Origin: Bdellovibrionota bacterium
GTDB taxonomy: Bacteria > Bdellovibrionota > UBA1018 > CAUJDS01
Assembly: GCA_963169695.1 (NCBI GenBank)
Contig: CAUJDS010000020.1
Location: 1-45,258 of the forward strand
Length of the DNA: 45,258 nt
Direction of reading: 5' to 3'
Notes under the pieces: model-generated
Databases searched by the model: none
What the model was told of the DNA's origin: nothing
What the model saw: the letters and a program-made list of their open reading frames with translations, nothing else
Translations under genes and position numbers: made by a program
Shown: piece after piece, positions 7,814-15,426 of the stretch
How positions within the stretch are numbered: the stretch's first letter is position 1
Layout: each line of letters begins with the position of its first letter

Positions 7814-9073
7814 TCAAGTTGACAGTGAAGTGTCTAATCCAAACGCGTGATGAAGGCTGGAAACAGCTTTCTGAATAGCCTCTCCCGGTATCATGCAAGA
7901 TACCTTGATTTCGGACGTAGAAATCAGTTTTATTTCGATACCTTGTTCTGCAAGGATCTGAAACATCTTGGAAGCAACACCGGGATGATGCTGCATACCA
8001 ACACCTACAATACTTACTTTGGCCAAGCTTCGCTCTTGCTCGATTTCCATCTCTGGAAAGGCATCGTACTTTAACTGCTGAAGCACGCGATTTGCTGTTT
8101 CAGCATCCGCATCCGATGCCGTAAAACTCAGTGAAGTGACCCCACCTTTCGGCAGTTCTTTGACGATAATATCCACGACGACAGCTGCCTCAGCCAAGGC
8201 ATGAAACACTTTGGCGTCGGTAGTCAATCGATGAGGAAGTTTTTGCAATGAAAACCGGACCTGCGCACGATCGGCAGCAATTCCTGCGACCACTACGCTT
8301 TCCATTCCCTCCTTAGAGCCGAGAGTCGTCATAACGCGAGTTCCTTCCTGGGGTTCAAAACTAGAGCGAACATGAATGGGAATCTGATATTTGGAGGCGA
8401 GTTCTACCGATCGAATTTGAAGGACCTTTGCACCCAAGCTCGCAAGCTCCATCATTTCTTCATAGGATATGCGCTGCATTTTTCGAGCCTGAGGACAGAG
8501 ACGAGGATCGGTGGTGTAAACGCCATCGACGTCCGTATAAATCTCGCATTCGGTCGCACCCACTGCTGCGGCAATTGCGATGGCACTCGTGTCCGACCCT
8601 CCACGACCAAGCGTCGTAATTGCCTGATCACAATCGACCCCTTGAAATCCTGCAATAACCGGAATGAGGTTGCTTTGAATAGCTTGGTGAAGAGGGGCCG
8701 CATCGATCGACTGAATGCGGGCTTTGGATGCTACCCGATCCGTCTGAATTCCTAATTGATAACCCAAGAATGGCTTAGCTCGAAAAGCACAGCCTTTTTT
8801 TTCAGCGAGCGTGTTGATGGCAAGAGATAACAGCGCAACAGAAACCTGCTCGCCTGACGCCAATAGCATGTCGTACTCGCGCGAAAAGGGTTCAGACCGA
8901 ATGCCCTCTGCAAGTGCCACAAGCCGATTGGTTTCGCCCGACATTGCTGACACAACAACCACCACCTGACTACCAGCGAGCTGACAGTCGAGAACCCATT
9001 CTGCAACTTTCTGGATGCGATCGATGGATCCTACGGAAGTTCCACCAAATTTTTGTACGCGAATTCGATTCAC
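7814..9073 (-). CDS. lysC: Aspartate kinase
   Basis: Aspartokinase catalyses ATP-dependent phosphorylation of L-aspartate, the first step toward lysine/diaminopimelate, threonine and methionine. The N-terminus RVQKFGGTSVG is the amino acid kinase signature (KFGGTS at residues 8-13), followed by VVVVVSAMSGETNRL, QGVD, TTLGRGGSDTSA and CEIYTDVDGVYTTDPR, all core kinase motifs. Residues about 265-415 form two ACT domains, the site of feedback inhibition in monofunctional aspartokinases; VSIVGVGMQHHPGVASKMF and KLISTSEIKVSCMI mark the second. Length (419) is typical for a monofunctional enzyme. It heads an operon with a DMT exporter and an RDD protein and is divergent from fabI across 86 bases. 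That gap is too short to hold a lysine riboswitch of normal length. Confidence 0.96.
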   Translation of the reverse strand: MNRIRVQKFGGTSVGSIDRIQKVAEWVLDCQLAGSQVVVVVSAMSGETNRLVALAEGIRSEPFSREYDMLLASGEQVSVALLSLAINTLAEKKGCAFRAKPFLGYQLGIQTDRVASKARIQSIDAAPLHQAIQSNLIPVIAGFQGVDCDQAITTLGRGGSDTSAIAIAAAVGATECEIYTDVDGVYTTDPRLCPQARKMQRISYEEMMELASLGAKVLQIRSVELASKYQIPIHVRSSFEPQEGTRVMTTLGSKEGMESVVVAGIAADRAQVRFSLQKLPHRLTTDAKVFHALAEAAVVVDIIVKELPKGGVTSLSFTASDADAETANRVLQQLKYDAFPEMEIEQERSLAKVSIVGVGMQHHPGVASKMFQILAEQGIEIKLISTSEIKVSCMIPGEAIQKAVSSLHHAFGLDTSLST

Positions 9074-9127
9074 CTGGGCTGACTACCAGAAAACCTGACT
9101 AAAAACAAAGAGATTAACCCCCTAGCC

Positions 9128-9146
9128 AGCTCAGGCAGTTTGAGCT
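9128..9146. promoter_or_regulatory. Inverted repeat just upstream of fabI
   Basis: AGCTCA and TGAGCT are perfect 6-base inverted arms separated by 7 bases, ending 13 bases before the fabI ATG in the lysC-fabI divergent region. It could be an operator or a small RNA hairpin that affects fabI translation, where no strong ribosome binding site is visible. One short palindrome can also occur by chance, so confidence is low. Confidence 0.25.
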
Positions 9147-9159
9147 AATTGTCAGACCC

Positions 9160-9942
9160 ATGTCACAAACCAACCTACCGCTGACCGGCCGAACCGCTTT
9201 AATCGTTGGAGTTGCCAATGAGAGAAGTTTAGCTTGGGGAGTAGCCAAGAAGCTCCACGAGCTTGGAGCCACCCTTGGGTTTACTTTTCAGGGGGAGGTA
9301 CTCGAGAAGCGAGTGCGCCCTTTGGCAGAAAGCATTGGCGCAACCTTTGTAGAGAGTTGCGATGTGGCCAATGATCAGGACATTTCTGAAGTGTTTTCTA
9401 AAGTGAAAGCGCGCTGGGATAAATTGGATATTTTAGTCCACTCGGTGGCATTTGCGAATCGAGAGGACCTGGAAGGTCGATTCGTTGATACGAATCGCGA
9501 AGGCTTCCGCAAAGCCTTAGACATTAGTGCTTATTCGTTGGTTGCTCTGGCAAAGGCCGCCGAACCCCTAATGGAAAGCCACGGGGGTTCGATACTCACG
9601 ATGAGCTACCATGGCGCACAGAAGGTGATCCCCAATTACAATGTCATGGGTGTCGCCAAAGCTGCTCTTGAGGCCTGCGTACGCTACCTTGCGGTCGATA
9701 TGGGTCCAAAAAAGATCCGCGTCAATGCAATCTCTGCTGGTCCCGTAAAGACCTTGGCTGCGGCTGGAATTCGTGGATTTCGAGATATTCTGGGCCAGAT
9801 GGGAGAAAAAAACCCGCTTCGAGAAAACATTTCAGCTGAGGATGTTGGCGAATTTGCAGCCTTTTTGTCTCTACCAGGAGCCAAGCACATCACCGGCGGA
9901 GTCCACTACGTCGACAGCGGTCTTAACATCCTAGGCCTATAA
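9160..9942 (+). CDS. fabI: Enoyl-[acyl-carrier-protein] reductase (NADH)
   Basis: FabI reduces the enoyl-ACP double bond in the last step of each fatty acid elongation cycle, in the cytoplasm. The sequence has the FabI-type nucleotide-binding start [13 protein letters not shown], the VHSVAFA segment at the active-site side of the Rossmann fold, and [20 protein letters not shown] with the catalytic Y-x6-K (Y160, K167) plus the extra Tyr at 150. [19 protein letters not shown] is the substrate-loop region. Length (260) fits the family. The position equivalent to E. coli Gly93 is Ala, as in several natural FabI proteins. It is monocistronic, ends before a strong bidirectional hairpin, and is divergent from lysC. 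Confidence 0.97.
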   Translation: MSQTNLPLTGRTALIVGVANERSLAWGVAKKLHELGATLGFTFQGEVLEKRVRPLAESIGATFVESCDVANDQDISEVFSKVKARWDKLDILVHSVAFANREDLEGRFVDTNREGFRKALDISAYSLVALAKAAEPLMESHGGSILTMSYHGAQKVIPNYNVMGVAKAALEACVRYLAVDMGPKKIRVNAISAGPVKTLAAAGIRGFRDILGQMGEKNPLRENISAEDVGEFAAFLSLPGAKHITGGVHYVDSGLNILGL

Positions 9943-10036
9943 ACTAACAGGCTTGTGATGAAAACCTTGGACTTCTTTCAGTAAAAAAATTGCACGATTG
10001 AGTTCTTTAGGCTATTCCATGCCTCACAACAAGTTT

Positions 10037-10084
10037 CCACGGGGTTCCACCATCATTTCCCCCTAATCCAATCCACCCCCGTGG
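10037..10084. repeat. Inverted repeat in the fabI 3' region
   Basis: CCACGGGG at 10037-10044 and CCCCGTGG at 10077-10084 are perfect 8-base inverted arms with a 32-base pyrimidine-rich spacer, directly upstream of the fabI terminator hairpin. Together they could form the body and terminator of a 3'-UTR-derived RNA, or the first could simply stabilise the fabI transcript. This is inference from base pairing only. Confidence 0.35.
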
Positions 10085-10086
10085 CT

Positions 10087-10124
10087 ATAAAGGACCCTGT
10101 GGCCAAAACCATAGGGTCCTTTAT
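10087..10124. terminator. Bidirectional hairpin terminator between fabI and EF-hand gene
   Basis: Sixteen-base arms at 10087-10102 and 10109-10124 pair with a single G-U wobble around the 6-base loop CCAAAA. The core is AAAGGACCCT/AGGGTCCTTT and both ends are A/T-rich, so U-rich tails exist in both directions. It lies between the convergent fabI and EF-hand genes; the stop codon of the latter is inside the right arm. Confidence 0.85.
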
Positions 10125-11275
10125 TGTTTCTGGACTCGAAGTCTGAGCATAATTTCATTTCGGACTGGTTCTGGCAGAATCGCCCAATTACCAACGGCCT
10201 TGCTCAATTCACCGACAGATACTTCCCCATCCGAATTGAGGTCGGCTTCTGAAAAGCCCAGCCAGACTCTCTCAGCTCCCTTCATCGTAAAAAGAGAATC
10301 CCTTAGAAATTCTATGAATTCCGATTGAGCGACCCATCCATCTTTGGATTGGTCCATTGCGGCTAACAATTTTCTTCCAAGAACTTGAAGGTCCCAAAGT
10401 TTTAAAGTGGTCATTTCGGTATCAGGATCCATTCCTAGATGCTTTTGGATGAGCCATGCATACTCATTAACCAGACGTTTACCTTCCGCGGGAGTTGTAC
10501 CGCGCGCAAAACCAAGTAGTTCAGAAAAACAAGTTTTCTGATTCCCGTCTCGATCAACCTGATTAAAAAGATTTTTCAAAGACTGCTCCATGATTGGCCA
10601 CTCCCTGCCAATAAGGAGCTGGTGTATGTCCGACAATGAAACATGGAAGCTCGCCAGTGATCTTTCACGCTGAGAACCTTCAGCTTGCTGCTCTACCGCC
10701 GTGGAATTTTTCAGCAAACGAATCCTTTCGAGTTCTGCGGCTGAAAACTGCTCAATGCTTTTAAAAACCCTTTCTCGAACTTCCAACGGAATCTCGTAAT
10801 TATAAAAAAGAGCGTAGAGACGAAGTCCGGTAGGGCCTAGGTTGTAAACAGAAGGTTCGGGAAGTTCAAGGTAGCCACTCAACCCGTTCAGAACCGCTGC
10901 GGTCTGCTGAGCAGTCATCCCTCTTACCGCCATAGCCATTACTTCGGTAACAAGACGGAAACGCGTAGTAGCGTGATGGTGAGGCGAAAGCATTTCAGTA
11001 AGAAAAAAATCGAGGTTCATGGGAGCGAGATCCGCAATTTCTTTCTCTACAGGAGCGTATTCGAGATTGACTCGAAAGAGTTCCTTGACGAGGTCTTTGG
11101 ACTTCGCGTAGTCCCCCTGGGACCTAGCTTTAGCAAGCTCTGATTTTATGACTTCAACATCACGGCTCACTCGATCCGAACGTTCGAGGACTTCCTGGGG
11201 ATCTTGAGCCCTCACTGTCGAACCCAGTAGACCAAAAAACAATAGAAGTACAGTAACGTATTTTATGCAACCCAT
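10121..11275 (-). CDS. Exported EF-hand calcium-binding protein
   Basis: A 384-residue protein from ATG 11275 with a signal peptide (VLLLFFGLLGSTVRAQ). A longer frame begins at TTG 11323, but the ATG is preceded by AAAGGAG/GGGGGA and places the signal at the N-terminus. Residues 25-75 are helical and charged; a long helical region follows to about residue 230. Three EF-hand loops are visible: DRDGNQKTCFSE (241-252), DQSKDGWVAQSE (308-319) and DLNSDGEVSVGE (345-356). The second and third have canonical D-x-D/S/N-x-D-G spacing and a final Glu; the first has Gly at position 4 rather than 6 and may bind calcium weakly. The function is probably calcium-dependent binding or structure in the periplasm; no enzyme domain is seen. 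Transcription ends in the hairpin shared with fabI. Confidence 0.8.
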   Translation of the reverse strand: MGCIKYVTVLLLFFGLLGSTVRAQDPQEVLERSDRVSRDVEVIKSELAKARSQGDYAKSKDLVKELFRVNLEYAPVEKEIADLAPMNLDFFLTEMLSPHHHATTRFRLVTEVMAMAVRGMTAQQTAAVLNGLSGYLELPEPSVYNLGPTGLRLYALFYNYEIPLEVRERVFKSIEQFSAAELERIRLLKNSTAVEQQAEGSQRERSLASFHVSLSDIHQLLIGREWPIMEQSLKNLFNQVDRDGNQKTCFSELLGFARGTTPAEGKRLVNEYAWLIQKHLGMDPDTEMTTLKLWDLQVLGRKLLAAMDQSKDGWVAQSEFIEFLRDSLFTMKGAERVWLGFSEADLNSDGEVSVGELSKAVGNWAILPEPVRNEIMLRLRVQKQ

Positions 11276-11352
11276 CAGATCCCCCACTCCTTTTGAAGTA
11301 TCAAACGGATTCTTGACCGTCAAACCGGGCCCTCCGTGATAGAAACAGAGTC

Positions 11353-13410
11353 GTGGAACGCTACCTCCGTGACCTCAACCCCCTTCAACTCCAAGCTGCA
11401 ATGCATACAGATGGGCCACTTCTCATTATTGCAGGGGCAGGCTCTGGCAAAACAAAGACGATCGCCGCCAGAATGGCGCGTATGGTCGACCGTTCGAAAC
11501 TTCCTGCAAGTGCGATCTTGGGACTGTCGTTTACCAATAAGGCAGCATTGGAGCTACGCGAGCGGGTGCGACGCTACCTTCCAGCAGGCACCGAGGCCCC
11601 CTGGGTTGGGACCTTCCATTCGACCTGCGTTAGGATCCTTCGACTTCACGCCAAAGAGCTTGGGTACTCTCCCCACTTTTCCATTGTTTCTGAGTCGGAC
11701 AAGGAAGATCTGATTCGTGATCTGCTGCGCCTTATCAAGGTTGATGAAAGAAAATTCAAACCCGCAACCATTGGTTTCTATATAAGCCGAATAAAAAATC
11801 AGGGCGCCTCCACAGACCGCGCGCTAGAAGATCTTCTGGCGAGTGATGGAAAAGGAATCCCTCGCGACTATGGAATCATTACAGCAGACCTTTACCCCAA
11901 GTACCAAGAACGGCTTCGAAGCAATCAGTCTATGGATTTTGACGATTTACTTTCTCAGACGGACCACCTTTTCTCGACGAGTCCCAATGCCAAGGCCTCG
12001 CTTCAAAAAAGATTCCATTATCTCCTCGTGGATGAATACCAAGATACGAATCCAATTCAATTTCGGCTTCTGAGGCATTTGACCGAAAAGCAGCCTAACC
12101 TTTGCGTCGTTGGTGATGACGATCAGTCGATCTACGGATGGAGGGGGGCAGATTCCAGCCTGATTCTGAATTTCAAACAACATTTTCAGGGAGCGACGGT
12201 TGTTACACTTGATCAGAACTACCGAAGCACTCCCGTTATTCTAGAGGCTGCCCACCATGTCATTTCGAAAAACCGAGTGAGGCATCCAAAGAAACTCTGG
12301 AGCGCCCAAGAAGGCGGCGAGCCTGTTCAAGAAACTGTTGCACAAGATGACACCGATGAGGCTGAACAGGTCGCAGAGACCTTGCTTCAATTAAAAAAAG
12401 AAGACCCCCAGTCCCATTGGGATCAATTTGCCATTCTCTATCGATCCAATGCCCAATCACGCCTCTACGAGGAGGCGCTTCGCGCGCAACAAATCCCTTA
12501 TCGAATTGTTGGTGGATTGTCCTTTCTGGATCGAAGGGAGATCAAAGACCTTCTGAGTTACTGGCGATTTATATTGAATCCCAAAGATGACGTAAGCCTG
12601 CGTCGCATCTTGAATCGACCGAAACGCGGAATCGTCAAAAGCCTCATCGACACCGCAAACCAGTGGGCTCTGCAAAATGGACAATCACTTTGGGAAGGAC
12701 TACTTGCTTCCATTGGGCAGTCACCTAAGTCCGAGGCGGGCCTAAAACAGCTGCAATATGCCCTAGAGAATGCTCGAATGCTGCTTCAAAAAATGGAGAC
12801 TTCTCAGGACGCCTTGGTGCTCTGGGCATTAGAAACTCTTAAGTCCTTCCAGTATAGAAAAACGCTTGAAGAGGATGGTCACGAGCCGCTTCAGGTTCAA
12901 AGTCGAATGGAAAATCTGGAAGAGCTCTGCCACGGCCTGGGCCAACTGAAGTCCAGAAATGCCGACCAGTCTCCATCGGCTCTCCTTGGCGAATACCTCT
13001 CCGCCCTGGCACTTTCCGAACGAGAACCCAAGGAAAAGGAAGAATCCAATAGCCCTCGTGTCACGCTATTGACCCTTCATGGGGCCAAAGGGCTAGAGTT
13101 TGACAATGTATTTTTAGTCGGCTGCGAGGATGGGATCACTCCTCATCAGAAGGTCCTAGATTCTTTGGAGCCCCTTGACGAAGAGCGACGTCTTTTCTAT
13201 GTGGGAATGACGCGAGCTAAGAAAAGACTTTGGTTTTTCAGGGCATCTCATCGAATTCGTTACGGTAAAGCCACGCCTAGAAATCGGAGCCGCTTTCTAG
13301 GAGAGATTCCGGAGCAGTCTCTGCTGTCCTCTGCACCCGCTCAAGCCGAGAAAGTCGTATCGCAACTTGCGCAAATCCGCGAAGCCCTTCAGAAATCTTC
13401 AACCCGATAG
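11353..13410 (+). CDS. UvrD/PcrA/Rep-family ATP-dependent DNA helicase
   Basis: A 685-residue superfamily 1A 3'-5' helicase acting in DNA repair and replication restart. The N-terminus has the Q motif LNPLQLQAA, which fixes the GTG start at 11353 since the next ATG would remove it. Walker A is GAGSGKT (28-34), followed by LGLSFTNKAA (motif Ia), LVDEYQDTN (motif II), VVGDDDQSIYGWRGA (motif III), LDQNYRST (motif IV), LLTLHGAKGLEFDNVF (motif V) and RRLFYVGMTRAKKRL (motif VI). The length and motif set fit PcrA, UvrD or Rep about equally, so no symbol is given. It ends in a Ser/Arg-rich tail without an obvious extra domain. A 17-T tract follows 8 bases after the stop, before the signalling genes. 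Confidence 0.95.
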   Translation: MERYLRDLNPLQLQAAMHTDGPLLIIAGAGSGKTKTIAARMARMVDRSKLPASAILGLSFTNKAALELRERVRRYLPAGTEAPWVGTFHSTCVRILRLHAKELGYSPHFSIVSESDKEDLIRDLLRLIKVDERKFKPATIGFYISRIKNQGASTDRALEDLLASDGKGIPRDYGIITADLYPKYQERLRSNQSMDFDDLLSQTDHLFSTSPNAKASLQKRFHYLLVDEYQDTNPIQFRLLRHLTEKQPNLCVVGDDDQSIYGWRGADSSLILNFKQHFQGATVVTLDQNYRSTPVILEAAHHVISKNRVRHPKKLWSAQEGGEPVQETVAQDDTDEAEQVAETLLQLKKEDPQSHWDQFAILYRSNAQSRLYEEALRAQQIPYRIVGGLSFLDRREIKDLLSYWRFILNPKDDVSLRRILNRPKRGIVKSLIDTANQWALQNGQSLWEGLLASIGQSPKSEAGLKQLQYALENARMLLQKMETSQDALVLWALETLKSFQYRKTLEEDGHEPLQVQSRMENLEELCHGLGQLKSRNADQSPSALLGEYLSALALSEREPKEKEESNSPRVTLLTLHGAKGLEFDNVFLVGCEDGITPHQKVLDSLEPLDEERRLFYVGMTRAKKRLWFFRASHRIRYGKATPRNRSRFLGEIPEQSLLSSAPAQAEKVVSQLAQIREALQKSSTR

Positions 13411-13418
13411 AAAATTCA

Positions 13419-13435
13419 TTTTTTTTTTTTTTTTT
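13419..13435. repeat. Homopolymer tract of 17 T
   Basis: Seventeen consecutive T between the helicase stop and the ATG of the DHp-only gene 31 bases downstream. No stable GC-rich stem precedes it, so it is not a standard intrinsic terminator. Tracts this long are prone to slippage. Located where a promoter for the signalling genes could lie, it may change promoter spacing or act as an A/T-rich upstream element. Length in the assembled sequence may be inexact. Confidence 0.8.
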
Positions 13436-13466
13436 GCGACTTATCGATTAAACTGAAAATCCATCT

Positions 13467-13697
13467 ATGTTAGCAAAGACCTTTCTTCATGACATTTCTA
13501 GCCCGGTTCAGGCCGCAAAAATTGTTGTAGGGATCTTGAGAAAAAAACTCAAGGGCCTAGACCCCGTTACGGCCAAACCGCTCTTGGAGTATGTAGAAAG
13601 GATCAATGGAAGCATTGAGGACCTTTCAAAATTGATCCACGAGGAAAGAGAAAGGCTCCAATCAACTAGTCTAAAAGGCGTGAACGATGACCATTGA
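13467..13697 (+). CDS. DHp-only histidine phosphotransfer-like protein
   Basis: A 76-residue protein resembling only the dimerisation/phosphoacceptor (HisKA, DHp) part of a histidine kinase. The first helix has FLHDISSPVQAAKIVVGIL, an H-box with His8-Asp9 and Pro13, as in HD-x-x-x-P of kinases and the CHD-x-x-SP start of ChpT-type histidine phosphotransferases. A linker PVTAKP and a second long charged helix (LLEYVERINGSIEDLSKLIH) follow. There is no ATP-binding domain and no room for one: the frame ends 11 bases into a lone receiver gene. It is either a phosphotransfer intermediate or a truncated kinase used as a scaffold. A specific histidine phosphorylation is inferred, not shown. The ATG 13467 lacks a clear ribosome binding site. 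Confidence 0.7.
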   Translation: MLAKTFLHDISSPVQAAKIVVGILRKKLKGLDPVTAKPLLEYVERINGSIEDLSKLIHEERERLQSTSLKGVNDDH

Positions 13698-14073
13698 GAA
13701 AAAAAAGCTCCTCATCATAGAAGATGACAAAAAACTTGCGAGATCATTGGCAGAGCGGTTTGAAGCGGAGGACTATATTGTCATCCGAAGCACTACCCTA
13801 GCCGAAACCAATTTCAAGTTAACTAACGACAGCTTCGCATGCATCCTGATGGACTTGAGAATCGAAGGAGGTCGTGCAGACCGAATCATCGATCATTTAA
13901 ACGAAAATGAAGTCGGACCAAACTTCAAGACTCCCATCATTGTCGTAAGTGGCAACGTTGAAAAGGATTTTCTTACACTCTATCGCACAAGAATTGCTGG
14001 CATCCTCGTGAAGCCCTACGATGTTGAGAAACTCGTTGCTCAGGTCAACGGCCTCATTAGTCAGAAGATTTAG
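13687..14073 (+). CDS. Stand-alone response regulator receiver protein
   Basis: A 128-residue CheY-like receiver without output domain. The acidic pair is in LLIIEDDKKL (E-D-D), the phosphoacceptor Asp in CILMDLRIEGG, the switch Ser in IIVVSGNVE and the conserved Lys in ILVKPYDVE, so all key residues are present and phosphorylation is expected. The start ATG overlaps the preceding DHp-only gene by 11 bases, so the two proteins are probably made in step and may be phosphotransfer partners. Its TAG stop shares the tetranucleotide TTAG with the TAA stop of the convergent NtrC-like gene. The target is unknown. Confidence 0.9.
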   Translation: MTIEKKKLLIIEDDKKLARSLAERFEAEDYIVIRSTTLAETNFKLTNDSFACILMDLRIEGGRADRIIDHLNENEVGPNFKTPIIVVSGNVEKDFLTLYRTRIAGILVKPYDVEKLVAQVNGLISQKI

Positions 14074-15362
14074 GCTGCCTTCCTGAACCCCTGCGCATTG
14101 AGTCCATGACGTCTCAGTAGCCTTAAGAAATTACTCCGATCAATCTTGGCTTCTCTTGCAGCAGCCGACACGTTTCCGCCGTGGCGACCTAGCGCAGCAC
14201 TTAAGTATTCATACTCAAAACGGTCGGACCACTTTCTTTTGAGGTCCATATAGCCATCCTCACTGAGCGACGGCAATGCCGACATCTTGAACCCTTCGGA
14301 AGTAGCAGCGCTCCCTTGAGTATTCTGAAGACCGAGATGTTGGTCCGCAACGGGTCCATTCCCTTTCCACAAGAGCGCAATGCGTTCTGACATATTGAGC
14401 ATTTCACGTAGATTGCCCGGCCACGGATGATTCTCCAATGTCCGCTCGGCTTCCGGTGTCAAACCAGAAAATCGCTTCCCACATGAGGAGAATGCGGCCT
14501 CTAAAAAAGTGTGAGCAATTTTTACTATTTCGTCCTTTCGATTCCTTAACGCTGGAATTTCAATTTCGAATTTAGAAATACTAGCCTTCAAGTCGGATCG
14601 AAGCATGTTTTTTTCTAATATTTCCCCAATTCCATAGTTGGTAGATGCGATCACGCGCACATCAGAGGAAAGGTCTTCCGTACCACCGACTCGACGATAG
14701 GTTCCTTTTTCTAAGAATCCTAAAAATTTGGACTGAAGCTTTTCCCCAAGTGCCGTTACCTCATTGAGAAACAGCGTTCCACTCTGAGCAAGCTCCAACG
14801 CCCCATACTTGAGAGAGACTGCTCCAGCGTGAGCTCCTTTTTCGTGGCCAAAAATTTCACTTTCTAAAGAATGTTCAGTAAAGTCACCGCAATTCACAGA
14901 AATCCAGGGGCCATTTCCTCGGCGCGAACCCGCGTGAATTTGCCTGGCAACTCCTTCTTTCCCGGTTCCGGCTTCTCCCAATAGAAGAACCGTAGGCTCC
15001 TTCGCACTCCCTTTCATGGATTCTCTTTGGAGGGCACTGATCACTTCATTAACTTTTTGCATGGACTCTGACTTAGAAATAAACCAATAGCGGTCTTCAT
15101 TCACACCTTCGGCTCTTCCAACCCTTGCTCGCAATAAAGCTTGGGATTCTTGAGCAAAGTTTGTTTTGTGAAAATGTTTCAACGCCTGAAGATCTTTGAT
15201 CACTATACCAACGGCCTTGCTTTTTTGAAGGTAAGTCTCGACTTCCAATCCACTGGAATAGGCCAGAACGTCATAGCCTTCATTCTCAATGGTAGATTTC
15301 AATTGGTTTCTAACGGATTCTTCTTTCTCAATAATCATGACCTGATTTTTTGTCATCTGCAT
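14070..15362 (-). CDS. Degenerate NtrC-type (bEBP-like) transcriptional regulator
   Basis: A 430-residue protein with receiver-like N-terminus, AAA+ domain and Fis-type helix-turn-helix. Start ATG 15362 follows GGGAG; a longer frame from TTG 15398 has no good site. The receiver is reduced: MIIEKEE replaces the acidic pair, a possible acceptor is Asp57 in VIKDL, but the later Ser/Thr and Lys strands are missing before YWFISKSESMQKV. Walker A is intact (GEAGTGKE, 129-136). The sigma-54 contact loop GAFTGA reads GAHAGA (176-181), Walker B reads LFLNEV rather than LFLDE, and of the two arginine fingers the first is kept (LRSDL) while the second is Ser. The HTH (GGNVSAAAREAKIDRSNFLR) looks intact. 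Family knowledge says members lacking GAFTGA do not activate sigma-54 polymerase, so this is probably a DNA-binding regulator working otherwise. Its TAA stop interlocks with the receiver gene. Confidence 0.88.
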   Translation of the reverse strand: MQMTKNQVMIIEKEESVRNQLKSTIENEGYDVLAYSSGLEVETYLQKSKAVGIVIKDLQALKHFHKTNFAQESQALLRARVGRAEGVNEDRYWFISKSESMQKVNEVISALQRESMKGSAKEPTVLLLGEAGTGKEGVARQIHAGSRRGNGPWISVNCGDFTEHSLESEIFGHEKGAHAGAVSLKYGALELAQSGTLFLNEVTALGEKLQSKFLGFLEKGTYRRVGGTEDLSSDVRVIASTNYGIGEILEKNMLRSDLKASISKFEIEIPALRNRKDEIVKIAHTFLEAAFSSCGKRFSGLTPEAERTLENHPWPGNLREMLNMSERIALLWKGNGPVADQHLGLQNTQGSAATSEGFKMSALPSLSEDGYMDLKRKWSDRFEYEYLSAALGRHGGNVSAAAREAKIDRSNFLRLLRRHGLNAQGFRKAA

Positions 15363-15426
15363 TTTTCTCCCAAGGTCTAGTCGGACACATGAGTCCAAAA
15401 AGTGAGGAAGAAATCATGAAATGATC

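Noticed and set aside
9074-9159. Lysine riboswitch upstream of lysC
   Set aside because: The gap to fabI is 86 bases, too short for the roughly 170-base lysine aptamer, and no such conserved core is visible.
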